From positions 1 to 64,000 of the forward strand of contig NZ_CP136708.1 in assembly GCF_032925565.1 (NCBI RefSeq): 64,000 nt of DNA, written 5' to 3'. This document shows, piece by piece, positions 43,267 to 51,672 of the stretch. Below the pieces are notes generated by a model. The model saw only the letters and a program-made list of their open reading frames with translations. It was not told the origin of the DNA and searched no databases. This DNA is from Alteromonas sp. CI.11.F.A3 (GTDB lineage Bacteria > Pseudomonadota > Gammaproteobacteria > Enterobacterales > Alteromonadaceae). Made by a program: the position numbers and the translations under genes. Every line of letters starts with the position of its first letter. The first letter of the stretch is position 1.

Positions 43267-45501
43267 GTGCCGGATATCATTACTGTTGAAGAGCAGGATT
43301 TTACGCTGATTGTATGGACTAGGGATGTCAGCGCTAAACAGAAAAAGTTAAAGGCCGCACTGACTAAAAGGGAGCAGTATGCAGAACTGCCCACTCAGGA
43401 TTTTTCTCTCCAACATGAAGTAGGTGATGCGCAGTTTGATAAACCACTTTTTTTTGAAAATACCGAGTACGAATTCGAATTTGTATTCAAAAGCCATCTG
43501 TCAGTGGCAGACCTGAAGCCGAAAATAGGCCATCACTACTCTGTATTTGCAGATGCGTTCCACCCTAAGAAGCGCACAAATAGTCTTGCCGGCACCATAA
43601 ATTTTCGAAACCATCTGGGGAAAGCAATCCTTCCATTGCGTTATACGACAGATGACGGGGTACAGGAGGTCTTCGTTTCATTTACGGTGTGGCCAACCAA
43701 GATGGATTTACACAGCGATTTTGAGGCGATTTTTACTGAGTTTGAGCCAGACTACGATGAGTGGCGCTATGCTTTAATTACTCCTACCGAGCACAGCTTT
43801 ACTCGGAAACGTTCGCAGCAGAAGGATTTTCCTTTACTCTGGCTGGCTCATTTCAAAAGTCTGTGGAACGAGTTACAACAGCAAGCCCAGCTAATTATTA
43901 ACGCCCCACATAATCGATTACTCTCATACGAAAAAAAGCTCCGTGCAGATAGAATTAAAGGAAAGATTTCAGCCCGCCTAGAGCAGAAGATTTCCAGCGA
44001 TTTTACTGCAGGTGACTTCGCTAGACGGTATACAGTAAAAAAGAAAATTCTAAGTGTTGATACACCTGAAAACCGCTTCATAAAATTTGCAATTTCCAGA
44101 ATGATTCAGCGTCTAGGTCAACTCGACAAGATGACACGAAAACAGGAATCAGGCCGCGGTAGCGCTGATTACGGGTTATCAGAGCACTTTTTCACCGACT
44201 TAAAATCGTGGAAAGATACGTTAATTAAACTTCATCGCGCGCCACTGTTTAAAGAGCTCAGCTCGTTTAACGGTTTGAAAAAGGAGTCACTTGTTCTGCA
44301 GCAGCGAACTGGCTACTCGGGGTTTTATCGGGCGTGGCAGGAACTGAAGATGTATCTGGAGACTTTCGGAGAAGGTGCATCTCTATCCGTTAAGGGTATG
44401 GATGAACTTTATGAGGTATGGTGCTTTCTCAAAATTAAAACGCTGCTGGAAGAAACAGGCTTTAGAAGCTCAGAGCATGAAGGTGCTAATATCCAGCAGA
44501 CAGGGATGGAATGGCAAACAAAGGATGGGTTTGGCGGCGCATTTAGGATGGAAAAGAAAGGCATAAAAGCCCGTCTTTCTCACGAAGTAACCTTCTGTAG
44601 AACAAAAGGCGTAATCAGGACCCTCACTGTAAACCAAAAACCTGACATTGTGCTTGAAGCTACATTTGATTCAGGGGAGACACTTGTCTGGCTGTTTGAC
44701 GCAAAGTATCGGCTGGAAAACAAATCTGATGAAACTGACCGCGTTCCTGATGACGCTATTAATCAGATGCACCGCTACCGCGACTCACTTTTATATAAAT
44801 CAAATAGAGGATATAGCAGACCCGTATTTGGCGCATTCGCTTTGTACCCAGGATACTTTGATCAATCGGACCCTTCTGTCAAAAATGTGTATCAATCTGC
44901 CATTGATGAACTCGGAATCGGCGCATTTCCTTTGCTTCCGACTGATGATGAGTCCGGTTACTACTGGCTTAAATCATTTCTAGTCAATAAATTCGGTGAC
45001 AATTCACGATTTTCTTATGCTACTGACTATGATTCCGCAGACCGCTTCTATATTGAGGAACCTCCACGGATCCCGACTTATGGAATGACCCAAATAAGAA
45101 ACGCCGGTCGAACTTTGCTTGTCACCGGTGCTGAAGATTTCCGCATTCCCGGCTACTACGAGCAATTTCATGACGGAACTGCAATGTTTTTCCATATGCG
45201 CTGCGAAGCATCCGAAAGAGAAAGTATTGAAGAAAAAATCATTCAATCATTGAAGTATTTGGTAATAGCGAGTCGAACTTGCAATGGCAAGTCTCCTAGA
45301 GTCGCCACAAGGCGATGGAAGGTTAAGACAATATCAAAAGTATTGCGCAAAGAGCTGACAGTAGAGCAGACGGGAACATCGAACTTCACTCGGTCAAATG
45401 AGAACTACTGGCTGTTCAGTCTTGAAGACGACGGCGAACTTAGCTCCCCCATAAGTAAACCCGATGGTCACCATATACTAGAGTTTTTACATGAAAAATA
45501 A
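43267..45501 (+). CDS. McrC-like DUF2357 nuclease (restriction subunit 2)
   Basis: 744 residues from GTG 43267, with AAAGGGAGAAAT upstream. The N-terminal half (about 1-300) matches the DUF2357 style, with the TPENRFIKFAISRMI segment near 266. The C-terminal PD-(D/E)XK core has LYEVWC (Glu near 382), KPDIVLE (Asp 460) and LFDAKYR (Asp 478, Lys 480), all active-site positions intact. It acts with the McrB-like NTPase as the cutting subunit. E. coli McrC is only ~350 residues; this one is about twice as long because of the DUF2357 region, as in other McrC-like partners of defence islands. Confidence 0.82.
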   Translation: MPDIITVEEQDFTLIVWTRDVSAKQKKLKAALTKREQYAELPTQDFSLQHEVGDAQFDKPLFFENTEYEFEFVFKSHLSVADLKPKIGHHYSVFADAFHPKKRTNSLAGTINFRNHLGKAILPLRYTTDDGVQEVFVSFTVWPTKMDLHSDFEAIFTEFEPDYDEWRYALITPTEHSFTRKRSQQKDFPLLWLAHFKSLWNELQQQAQLIINAPHNRLLSYEKKLRADRIKGKISARLEQKISSDFTAGDFARRYTVKKKILSVDTPENRFIKFAISRMIQRLGQLDKMTRKQESGRGSADYGLSEHFFTDLKSWKDTLIKLHRAPLFKELSSFNGLKKESLVLQQRTGYSGFYRAWQELKMYLETFGEGASLSVKGMDELYEVWCFLKIKTLLEETGFRSSEHEGANIQQTGMEWQTKDGFGGAFRMEKKGIKARLSHEVTFCRTKGVIRTLTVNQKPDIVLEATFDSGETLVWLFDAKYRLENKSDETDRVPDDAINQMHRYRDSLLYKSNRGYSRPVFGAFALYPGYFDQSDPSVKNVYQSAIDELGIGAFPLLPTDDESGYYWLKSFLVNKFGDNSRFSYATDYDSADRFYIEEPPRIPTYGMTQIRNAGRTLLVTGAEDFRIPGYYEQFHDGTAMFFHMRCEASERESIEEKIIQSLKYLVIASRTCNGKSPRVATRRWKVKTISKVLRKELTVEQTGTSNFTRSNENYWLFSLEDDGELSSPISKPDGHHILEFLHEK

Positions 45502-45629
45502 GTAACTAAAAAGCGTAAGTACAGTCGCAATTATAGTGAAGTTTAAATTGCTGGCCTATAACCGTTGCAGCCAGAAGGGTAGAGAGGGGAATAAATTTAA
45601 ATGAATCCCCCGATTAGTTGCCTTACTGA

Positions 45630-46502
45630 CTAATAAGACTTAACCCCGTACTTCAGTAATAATACTGGCAAAATGTCATCCATGTTTTCGACATCTTTAT
45701 CATTGAGCTCAATCAGGTTGAAATCATACTTTTTATAAATTTCCAACTTCTCGGCTTTTCTAGCTAGATATTTTTCATTATTTTCATAACCCCAATACTC
45801 GATATATACCTTTCCTGTAGGGATGTAAAAGTCAGAGTAAACCTCTTCCTCAATCGGTAGTTTACGCTCGTAAGCATGCGGTATTTCAGCCATATATAGC
45901 CAATTATCAATAAGCATTTCTGCCTTTGAACGCACAAAATGTCCGTCTGTCGTTCTCAATTTTGCTTGGAGTTGTTGCCTAAAATCTGAGATCTTTGTAG
46001 CGGATTGCTCATCTATTTTTGTACTAGAGAGGCTGTTTAACGACTCTATGAGTAGTTTTTCAGTTAAAATTGACTCTGGCCACTTTACATAGTGGTTGCC
46101 ACTTTTCACGAATTGCTTTGCGCCTTTTCGCGTCCCTTGCTTTGTAAGCTTCCAGCACGAACCTTCTTTTTTCATCCAGCCGAGTTCAGAGATAAGCGCG
46201 TTTATTTTACGAGAAGAAACCCCAAAACTTTCGCCAATCTTTGTCGCGTTAAGTAGGCCCTGAGATTCCTTTTGTTCGTCATCATCTTCGTAAAAGTTGA
46301 TATCAGCTGGCCAAACTACTTTTTTGCCATAGCTACCAAATGTTTTATATGAGCCCCCCGCATCCTTACCAGCGGTTGTGAGGATCCAATCTGTGTCTTG
46401 CCGCTGGATATAACCTATTGTTGCGAGATGCTCAAAGAGCTGTTTAGGTAAAATTTCAAGTTTTTTAGCAAGCGCAGAGGTTGATAACAGTTCCATTTGC
46501 AT
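45630..46502 (-). CDS. Tandem DNA-binding-like repeat protein with C-terminal PD-(D/E)XK nuclease
   Basis: 290 residues, start ATG 46502 with AGGAG upstream. Two copies of a ~64-residue unit are visible (about 4-68 and 82-145). Both begin LL(S/N)(T/A) and share W-x-LT-x-x-G, K-x-G and V-x-WP-x-(S/D)I, with predicted helix-turn-helix character (KLEILPKQLFEHLATIG; SFGVSSRKINALISELG). The C-terminal domain (about 188-290) has RSKAE, SDFYIP, VYIEYWG and conserved Lys residues, a PD-(D/E)XK layout of the DUF559 or VRR-like kind. It converges on the McrC-like gene. A self-contained nuclease with its own DNA reader is likely; the function in the island is unknown. Confidence 0.6.
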   Translation of the reverse strand: MQMELLSTSALAKKLEILPKQLFEHLATIGYIQRQDTDWILTTAGKDAGGSYKTFGSYGKKVVWPADINFYEDDDEQKESQGLLNATKIGESFGVSSRKINALISELGWMKKEGSCWKLTKQGTRKGAKQFVKSGNHYVKWPESILTEKLLIESLNSLSSTKIDEQSATKISDFRQQLQAKLRTTDGHFVRSKAEMLIDNWLYMAEIPHAYERKLPIEEEVYSDFYIPTGKVYIEYWGYENNEKYLARKAEKLEIYKKYDFNLIELNDKDVENMDDILPVLLLKYGVKSY

Positions 46503-46640
46503 GAGTACTCCTGTAATAAGTTAATAAAAAGCTTAAAGGTTAGCGGGTAACTGGAATATATCATCGGATTAGTCGCAGCAATAAAAGAATGTATTCCGCG
46601 AAGTAAAGAGCTTAAACACTTTTCTTATGTTAATTAGCTA

Positions 46641-47276
46641 TCAATCCGACCACTTCCCCCCAACCAACCCATGAAAAACCTCAACCGCCCTATCAAAACT
46701 CTCATCATTCTCATAATAAAGTTGGCTTAGTCGGCTTTTCTTTATCTGGTATGTTTCGCTGGCGAAGGCTAGCGCTTCTCTGAAGCTTTCAAATTCTTGG
46801 TCGAACACTTTAAACACTTGGTGCTGCGGTTTTGCTACCCGCGTTATGCTGCCATTTACTTCATAGTCGAACCCAGCAAATTGAAGCCTTGAAAGGGTTT
46901 CTTTGCCTAAACGCATGCCGCCTTTAAGGCTTATTTGAAATGCGATATCCATTTCTTCAATTTCATCCTTGCTCCAGTGGTTAAACACTCTAATGGCTTT
47001 TTTATACTTTGCTGCCAATAGTTTTTTTAACGCTGTGACTCTGGGTTCTAGCGTGCCGTTGTTTTCATTTTTAAGCAGGTCGAAACATTCATTGCATGAG
47101 GGTACTGAAATAAAATCAGCATGTGAGTTTACGTCTCGCCAGTCGTGAATAAATTTTATGGGTGGGATAAAGTCGGGGCGTGCGGCTTCGCAGCCACAGT
47201 AAATACAGCGGTGAAAGTCAGCCGAATGTACCGCGTTTAATGGTTCGTAGAATTTTTGATAATTCTTTACTGACAT
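46641..47276 (-). CDS. HNH-like zinc protein, function unknown
   Basis: 211 residues. Two Cys pairs, CIYCG (24-27) and CNEC (61-64), with an intervening FIPPIKFIHDWRD, resemble the treble-clef zinc part of HNH nucleases. A classical H-N-H triad was not clearly seen. The rest is helical and charged, with FESFREALAFASETYQIKKSRLSQLYYEND near the C-terminus, which resembles a small DNA-binding helix-turn-helix. It is separated by 138 bp from the tandem-repeat nuclease in the same direction. Association with the defence island is by position only. Confidence 0.5.
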   Translation of the reverse strand: MSVKNYQKFYEPLNAVHSADFHRCIYCGCEAARPDFIPPIKFIHDWRDVNSHADFISVPSCNECFDLLKNENNGTLEPRVTALKKLLAAKYKKAIRVFNHWSKDEIEEMDIAFQISLKGGMRLGKETLSRLQFAGFDYEVNGSITRVAKPQHQVFKVFDQEFESFREALAFASETYQIKKSRLSQLYYENDESFDRAVEVFHGLVGGKWSD

Positions 47277-47478
47277 GCTGCTACTTTCTTGAGAATTTAG
47301 GCTTATTGAGGCTGATTACGTTAACACAGCGAGTTACTAGGAAAAGTTAATTGTGCCGTTTTAAAACAAAAAAACGCCGCCTAACATGCCAAGTGTTGGG
47401 GCAAGTTTAAGCGTAATGTTCACCTTACCTCCACAGTTTTATTATTGCGCTTTTTGATTACACACCGCTAATTGAGTT

Positions 47479-47484
47479 TATAAT
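47479..47484 (+). promoter_or_regulatory. Possible -10 box for the 82-residue protein gene
   Basis: TATAAT (47479-47484) lies 46 bp before the start codon, with TTGATT 19 bp upstream as a poor -35. The 254-bp spacer 47277-47530 otherwise shows nothing recognisable. Confidence 0.35.
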
Positions 47485-47530
47485 AGCGGTTAAACAGTTT
47501 TCGAATTACATCGACCAACCCGAGTAGAGC

Positions 47531-47779
47531 ATGGCCCATAAAGTACGTTATAAGTTTAAAGGTGTGGCAAAAGAAATAAATTTTTCTTACAGCCGCTATC
47601 AAAATATGCATGAAGCCGTGGCCGATGCTGAAGGAATAGATCTTTCCCAGTTTTTACAAACTGAACAGCAACTTGCCTCAATCAGTAAAGACAAAAAAAC
47701 CGTAAGAAACTTTAGAGATGCCGAATTTGTAAAAATGGGGTTTTCTGATCTGTACTTCTTAAAAAATGGTCAAGAATGA
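47531..47779 (+). CDS. Small hypothetical protein (82 residues)
   Basis: Starts MAHKVRYKFKGVAKEINF and ends with FVKMGFSDLYFLKNGQE. It is charged and soluble, with no membrane segment and no family I recognise. The ATG at 47531 is preceded by GAGTAGAGC, a weak ribosome site, and a TATAAT box lies 46 bp upstream. It is divergent from the HNH-like gene. The composition is protein-like and the region carries no competing frame, so it is probably real, but it could be a lineage-specific gene or an antitoxin-sized protein; no toxin is next to it. Confidence 0.5.
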   Translation: MAHKVRYKFKGVAKEINFSYSRYQNMHEAVADAEGIDLSQFLQTEQQLASISKDKKTVRNFRDAEFVKMGFSDLYFLKNGQE

Positions 47780-47819
47780 TGGTTCAACTTCCTAATTCGC
47801 ACAGCTATAGTTAAATGAT

Positions 47820-47940
47820 TTGAGGGCATTAGTACGCGCAAAGTTAAACGTTAAGAACGCGTTGGAAAACTGGACAACAACCCCGTTTGAACCATTAGCC
47901 GGTTTAGCAGGCGGGCTGCTTATTGGTACGTCAGTGGTGT
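47820..47940 (+). pseudogene. 5' remnant of a YeeE/YedE-like transporter gene
   Basis: A plus-strand frame without ATG (a TTG at 47862 is likely) reads ENWTTTPFEPLAGLAGGLLIGTSVVL. That resembles the first helix of YeeE/YedE sulfur-type transporters. Right after it the frame runs into the antisense of nhaC and stops. The rest of the gene is gone, so this looks like a deletion remnant fused to the 3' side of nhaC. The identification rests on about 20 residues. Confidence 0.4.
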
Positions 47941-49316
47941 TGTGCCCTTTTCTGTTTCAATAAACCTACGCCCAATGCAGCCATGGTGATCGCAACAACA
48001 CCATTTAGATAGTTAAAAAATGCATAGGGCGCGTAGTCGAGAACCTCAACCCCTAGGGTTGCAGAGTAAAATGCCCCCGCGGTTGTCCAAGGAATAAGGC
48101 CAGTGGTCATGGTGGCGCCCTCTTCTACTGACCGAGAAAGTAAGGCAGGATCAAGCTTGTGTTGCTGATATTTTGATTTAAACAATTGGCAATTTAAAAT
48201 AATAGAGATATACGCCTCGCCCATTGCCACGTTACCTAAAAAACCTGATGCTATGGTGACGGCAATTAACGTTGCCGTGCGCTTTACCCGTCTAATAATG
48301 CCCGACAATAACGCCGCTAAAAAGCCTGTACCGTGCAATGTACCGCCCAATGCTATGGCCATTAACGCGAGTAATAGCGTCCAGCTCATACTGCTGATGC
48401 CACCCCGGCCTAATAATGCATCTAAATTTGCGATACCCGTATTTTGTGGGGTGTTTTCCCAAAGTGAATTAAGCACGCTAATGGTGTTCGTGCCTTGGTA
48501 GAAAATAGCGATGATAACGGCAAGAAGAATGCTGCATGACATGGCGACTTCAGCGGGCACTTTTTTAATGCTCATTACCGTTAACAACACTAGCGGTAAC
48601 AAGGTAATGTAAGGCGCAAGGTGATAGTGGCTGGCAAGCGCTGCTTTGATTTTGTATATCTCCTCAACATTCAAACTTTGGCTTGCGTAGGTAAACCCCA
48701 TAACTAAGAAAATTACGAATGTTAGAAGAAAGCTAGGCAGTGTAGTTAGCAGCATGGCATACATATGCCGATAAATAGTGGTGCCCGCACTCATCGACGC
48801 GAGATTGGTGGTATCAGAAACCGGAGACACTTTATCGCCAAACGTAGCACCACACACTACCATGGCGGCAACAATAGGTAATGGTATATTCATAGCTTCG
48901 CCAATACCCATTAGCACTACCCCCATAGTCCCCACTGTGCCCCACGACGTACCTGTGGCTACCGACATTACCGCACACAGAATTAACCCCACCGCTAAGA
49001 ATATACTGGGGTTTAGCCAACTAAGGCCGAAATAAATTAGGGTTGAGATAGTGCCGCTTTGCATGAAGCTGGCGATAACCATTCCAATAAGGATAAAGAT
49101 ATATATTGCCGGCATTGCCCGTGTTAATGCACTGGTCATTAGTTCACGGATTTGCAGGTACTTGTACCCTAAACTAAAGGTATTAATACCAGCCCAAAGC
49201 AAACACAAGAAAATTAATGCATGCAGGCTAATGCCTAAGCCAAACAAACCGCCCGCTATCAACGCTACAATAACGCTGAAACATAGCAATGACTGGGCAA
49301 AGCTGGGGCTACGCAT
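47931..49316 (-). CDS. nhaC: Na+/H+ antiporter, NhaC family
   Basis: 461 residues from ATG 49316. A longer minus-strand frame to 49547 runs through a copied tRNA fragment and is not a real start. About 11 membrane helices; NhaC wording includes GTSWGTVGTMGVVLMGIGEAM, ATFGDKVSPVSDTTNLASM and near the C-terminus GATMTTGLIPWTTAGAFYS. It exchanges protons for sodium (or another substrate such as malate/lactate in related antiporters) across the inner membrane. The gene stands alone. Before insertion of the neighbouring hipBA island it would have followed tRNA-Arg directly. Its 3' end touches a deletion remnant. Confidence 0.85.
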   Translation of the reverse strand: MRSPSFAQSLLCFSVIVALIAGGLFGLGISLHALIFLCLLWAGINTFSLGYKYLQIRELMTSALTRAMPAIYIFILIGMVIASFMQSGTISTLIYFGLSWLNPSIFLAVGLILCAVMSVATGTSWGTVGTMGVVLMGIGEAMNIPLPIVAAMVVCGATFGDKVSPVSDTTNLASMSAGTTIYRHMYAMLLTTLPSFLLTFVIFLVMGFTYASQSLNVEEIYKIKAALASHYHLAPYITLLPLVLLTVMSIKKVPAEVAMSCSILLAVIIAIFYQGTNTISVLNSLWENTPQNTGIANLDALLGRGGISSMSWTLLLALMAIALGGTLHGTGFLAALLSGIIRRVKRTATLIAVTIASGFLGNVAMGEAYISIILNCQLFKSKYQQHKLDPALLSRSVEEGATMTTGLIPWTTAGAFYSATLGVEVLDYAPYAFFNYLNGVVAITMAALGVGLLKQKRAQHH

Positions 49317-49430
49317 AGAGTGAGGCGAAGTTAAAGGCAAGTTGGTGCACTTAAAAATGAAGTAGTGAAAAGTAGTATAACTACTTTGAAAAGTCTTGTG
49401 ACTAAGAAAAATTAATACATTTGGAAGAGA

Positions 49431-49473
49431 TGGCGCACCCGACAGGATTCGAACCTGTGATCTTCGCCTCCGA
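49431..49473 (-). repeat. Distal copy of the tRNA-Arg 3' end (putative att site)
   Basis: Identical to 51318-51360 at 42 of 43 positions; the one mismatch is T at 49462 versus C at 51349. It includes the CCA end, acceptor 3' strand, T-arm and part of the anticodon arm; similarity stops at 49474. Confidence 0.88.
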
Positions 49474-49579
49474 CGGAGGCCCGTCAAAAAGGGATTGAGA
49501 GTTTCATGACCACTAGCCGATTTATGACGATTAACACCATTGGTCACGGTTACGTCACGGGAAATGCTTTAAAATAGAT

Positions 49580-49681
49580 AACACCCTGTAAGGTATAATT
49601 TGACACTTATACCGTTAAGGGTATATTGAACTTAATATACCTTTTAGGGGCTAGGGTCAACGTTATACCTTAAAGGGACTA
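49580..49681 (+). promoter_or_regulatory. hipBA promoter with four operator-like sites every 28 bp
   Basis: Site 2 is a perfect dyad, TATACC-GTTAAG-GGTATA (49608-49625). Variants start at 49580 (AACACC..GGTATA), 49636 (TATACC..GGGCTA) and 49664 (TATACC..GGACTA), each 28 bp after the previous one. TTGACA (49600-49605) and TATATT (49622-49627), 16 bp apart, form a good sigma-70 promoter overlapping site 2. E. coli hipBA is also repressed through four HipB sites, with a different core. Confidence 0.75.
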
Positions 49682-49697
49682 ATAGTGGAGAGGCATA

Positions 49698-49958
49698 ATG
49701 AAGCTTAATAACTCAAAAGAACTGGCTGATTATATAAAGCTGCATCGAAATAATCTTGCACGAACGCAGACCGATGTTGCACAGAATGTTGGTTTAAAGC
49801 AAAAAACCATCTCGGCTATTGAAAATTCCGCCGGTACCTCTCGTATTGATACCCTCTTTAAAATTGCGCATGAACTAGGCCTCTCTATTGAGCTTAAGCC
49901 AAAGCAAGAAAATGAAAACGGCCAAAAGACCGAAAGTGGCTGGGATCAGGAGTGGTAA
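49698..49958 (+). CDS. hipB: HipB-type antitoxin and autorepressor
   Basis: 86 residues. An XRE-type helix-turn-helix (about 22-62: TQTDVAQNVGLKQKTISAIENS, then DTLFKIAHELGLSIEL) makes it the operator-binding protein of the pair. The protein ends in Trp (DQEW), like E. coli HipB, whose C-terminal Trp sits in a pocket of HipA. It should bind the four-site array upstream and repress hipBA, with HipA as co-repressor. hipA follows after one base. Start ATG 49698 is preceded by GGAGAGG. Confidence 0.88.
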   Translation: MKLNNSKELADYIKLHRNNLARTQTDVAQNVGLKQKTISAIENSAGTSRIDTLFKIAHELGLSIELKPKQENENGQKTESGWDQEW

Positions 49959-49959
49959 T

Positions 49960-51246
49960 ATGGAGCTGATGGTAAGCCTTAACGGGGTCAAAGTAGGTAC
50001 ACTGTTAAAAGATAAGAACGGTGGGCTCTATTTTTCTTATACCGAACATTGGATGAAGCGCTCAGGCGCACGCCCTATTTCTTTGTCGTTACCTATTACA
50101 AAGCAAAAATACTCTGGCGATCTCGTTTATAACTTCTTTGATAACTTGCTTCCCGACAATCCATCCATACGAAATAAAATACAAGCTAGATTCAATGTAG
50201 GCTCTGGACATGCGTTCGATCTTTTAGCGGCGATAGGCAAAGATTGTGTGGGTGCTATTCAATTATCTTCAGAACAACCTGAGTCCGTACAACAACTAAA
50301 CTACAGGGTGTTGTCAGATGAATACGTTGAGAAATTATTGCAAGGCTACAAGCATACAGCGCTTGGAATGGAAAATGACGATGATGACTTTCGGATTTCA
50401 ATTGCTGGCGCCCAAGAAAAAACCGCGCTACTCAAAATTGGTCAACAATGGGCGAAACCGACGGGCTCAACTCCAACAAGTCACATAATGAAATTACCCA
50501 TGGGCGAGTTACCGCAAGTGGGTATCGATTTAACCGATAGCTGTGAGAACGAATTTATTTGCCTAGAGCTGGCGAGAGCCTTTGATTTTAATGTGGCTAA
50601 TTCAGAGGTGCTTTACTTTGGCGACCAGAAAGTTCTAAGCGTTGAACGCTTTGACCGTAAATATGCATCTGACGGTTCATGGCTCATGCGCCTACCCCAA
50701 GAAGATTTTTGTCAGGCAATGGGCATTTCATCTGCTCAAAAATACCAATCTGATGGTGGCCCAGGAATAACAGACTGCTTAAATTTGCTCACGGCATCGT
50801 CTAACGGGAAAGATAGAGAAACTTTTTTTAGGACTCAGATATTCTTTTGGCTAATTGCTGCTATTGACGGTCATGGTAAGAATTTTAGCGTATTTTTAGA
50901 GCCTGAAAATACATATAGAATGACTCCTTTATATGATGTCTTGTCGGCGTTTCCTGTTATGACTAAAAAAGCCTTACAGCCACAAAAGATCAAAATGGCT
51001 ATGTCTTTAAAAGGCAAAAACACTCACTGGAAATGGAACGATATTCAGCCTCGCCATTTTGTATCGACTGCAGTTCAGGTGAAATACCCCTCAGACAAAG
51101 CTGCATCGCACTACGAATACTTTGTCGATAATGTTGAGAACGCGATTGCAAAAGTCGAAGGTAAAATTCCCGATAACTTCCCACCCTACGTAGCGGAGGC
51201 AATTTTTTCCGGCCTGAGAAAGCAAGCATCTAAAAAATTGTTATAA
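49960..51246 (+). CDS. hipA: HipA-family serine/threonine kinase toxin
   Basis: 428 residues from ATG 49960 (AGGAG upstream, one base after hipB). An N-terminal couple_hipA domain is followed by the kinase core: GAQEKTALL (150-158), the flexible TPTSH loop (171-175) where HipA autophosphorylates, VERFDR (228-233), catalytic Asp303 in AIDGHGKN, and DVLSA (326-330). E. coli HipA (440 residues) phosphorylates glutamyl-tRNA synthetase and causes persistence; the target of this one is unknown. All key positions are present, so it should be active. It lies inside a tRNA-flanked island. Confidence 0.9.
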   Translation: MELMVSLNGVKVGTLLKDKNGGLYFSYTEHWMKRSGARPISLSLPITKQKYSGDLVYNFFDNLLPDNPSIRNKIQARFNVGSGHAFDLLAAIGKDCVGAIQLSSEQPESVQQLNYRVLSDEYVEKLLQGYKHTALGMENDDDDFRISIAGAQEKTALLKIGQQWAKPTGSTPTSHIMKLPMGELPQVGIDLTDSCENEFICLELARAFDFNVANSEVLYFGDQKVLSVERFDRKYASDGSWLMRLPQEDFCQAMGISSAQKYQSDGGPGITDCLNLLTASSNGKDRETFFRTQIFFWLIAAIDGHGKNFSVFLEPENTYRMTPLYDVLSAFPVMTKKALQPQKIKMAMSLKGKNTHWKWNDIQPRHFVSTAVQVKYPSDKAASHYEYFVDNVENAIAKVEGKIPDNFPPYVAEAIFSGLRKQASKKLL

Positions 51247-51257
51247 ATAGCCAGTGA

Positions 51258-51413
<156 letters not shown>

Positions 51414-51672
51414 TGATAAAAATTTAACCTGTTCTAAAGGAATAAGAACGTGGTGTGGTTAAACTTCCTGCTTAAGCGCGGCGTAATAATACTTAGGCCA
51501 TGGGCTCGCATCAACTGGTTTGTGTAATTCTCTTACTTTAATAGGTTTTGAAGGTACTTTATCCCTACTTTTTATAGGTAATTGGTAGCAAATAGTTGTT
51601 CGGGCTTGAATTCCCGTTATAATCTGGCCAGTTATACTTTAATTTAAAGTTCATGATTGCCTGGAGACAGAT

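Noticed and set aside
42834..43394. 186-codon minus-strand frame across the McrB/McrC junction
   Set aside because: Antisense to two clear genes; serine-rich low-information translation.
40066..45501. Plain type IV McrBC system
   Set aside because: The adjacent C5-cytosine methyltransferase would make host DNA a target; an LlaJI-type R-M reading explains both.
49317..49547. Upstream extension of the nhaC frame (77 extra codons)
   Set aside because: It reads straight through the duplicated tRNA-Arg fragment (giving the tell-tale [10 protein letters not shown]) and has no transporter-like sequence; the real start is at 49316.
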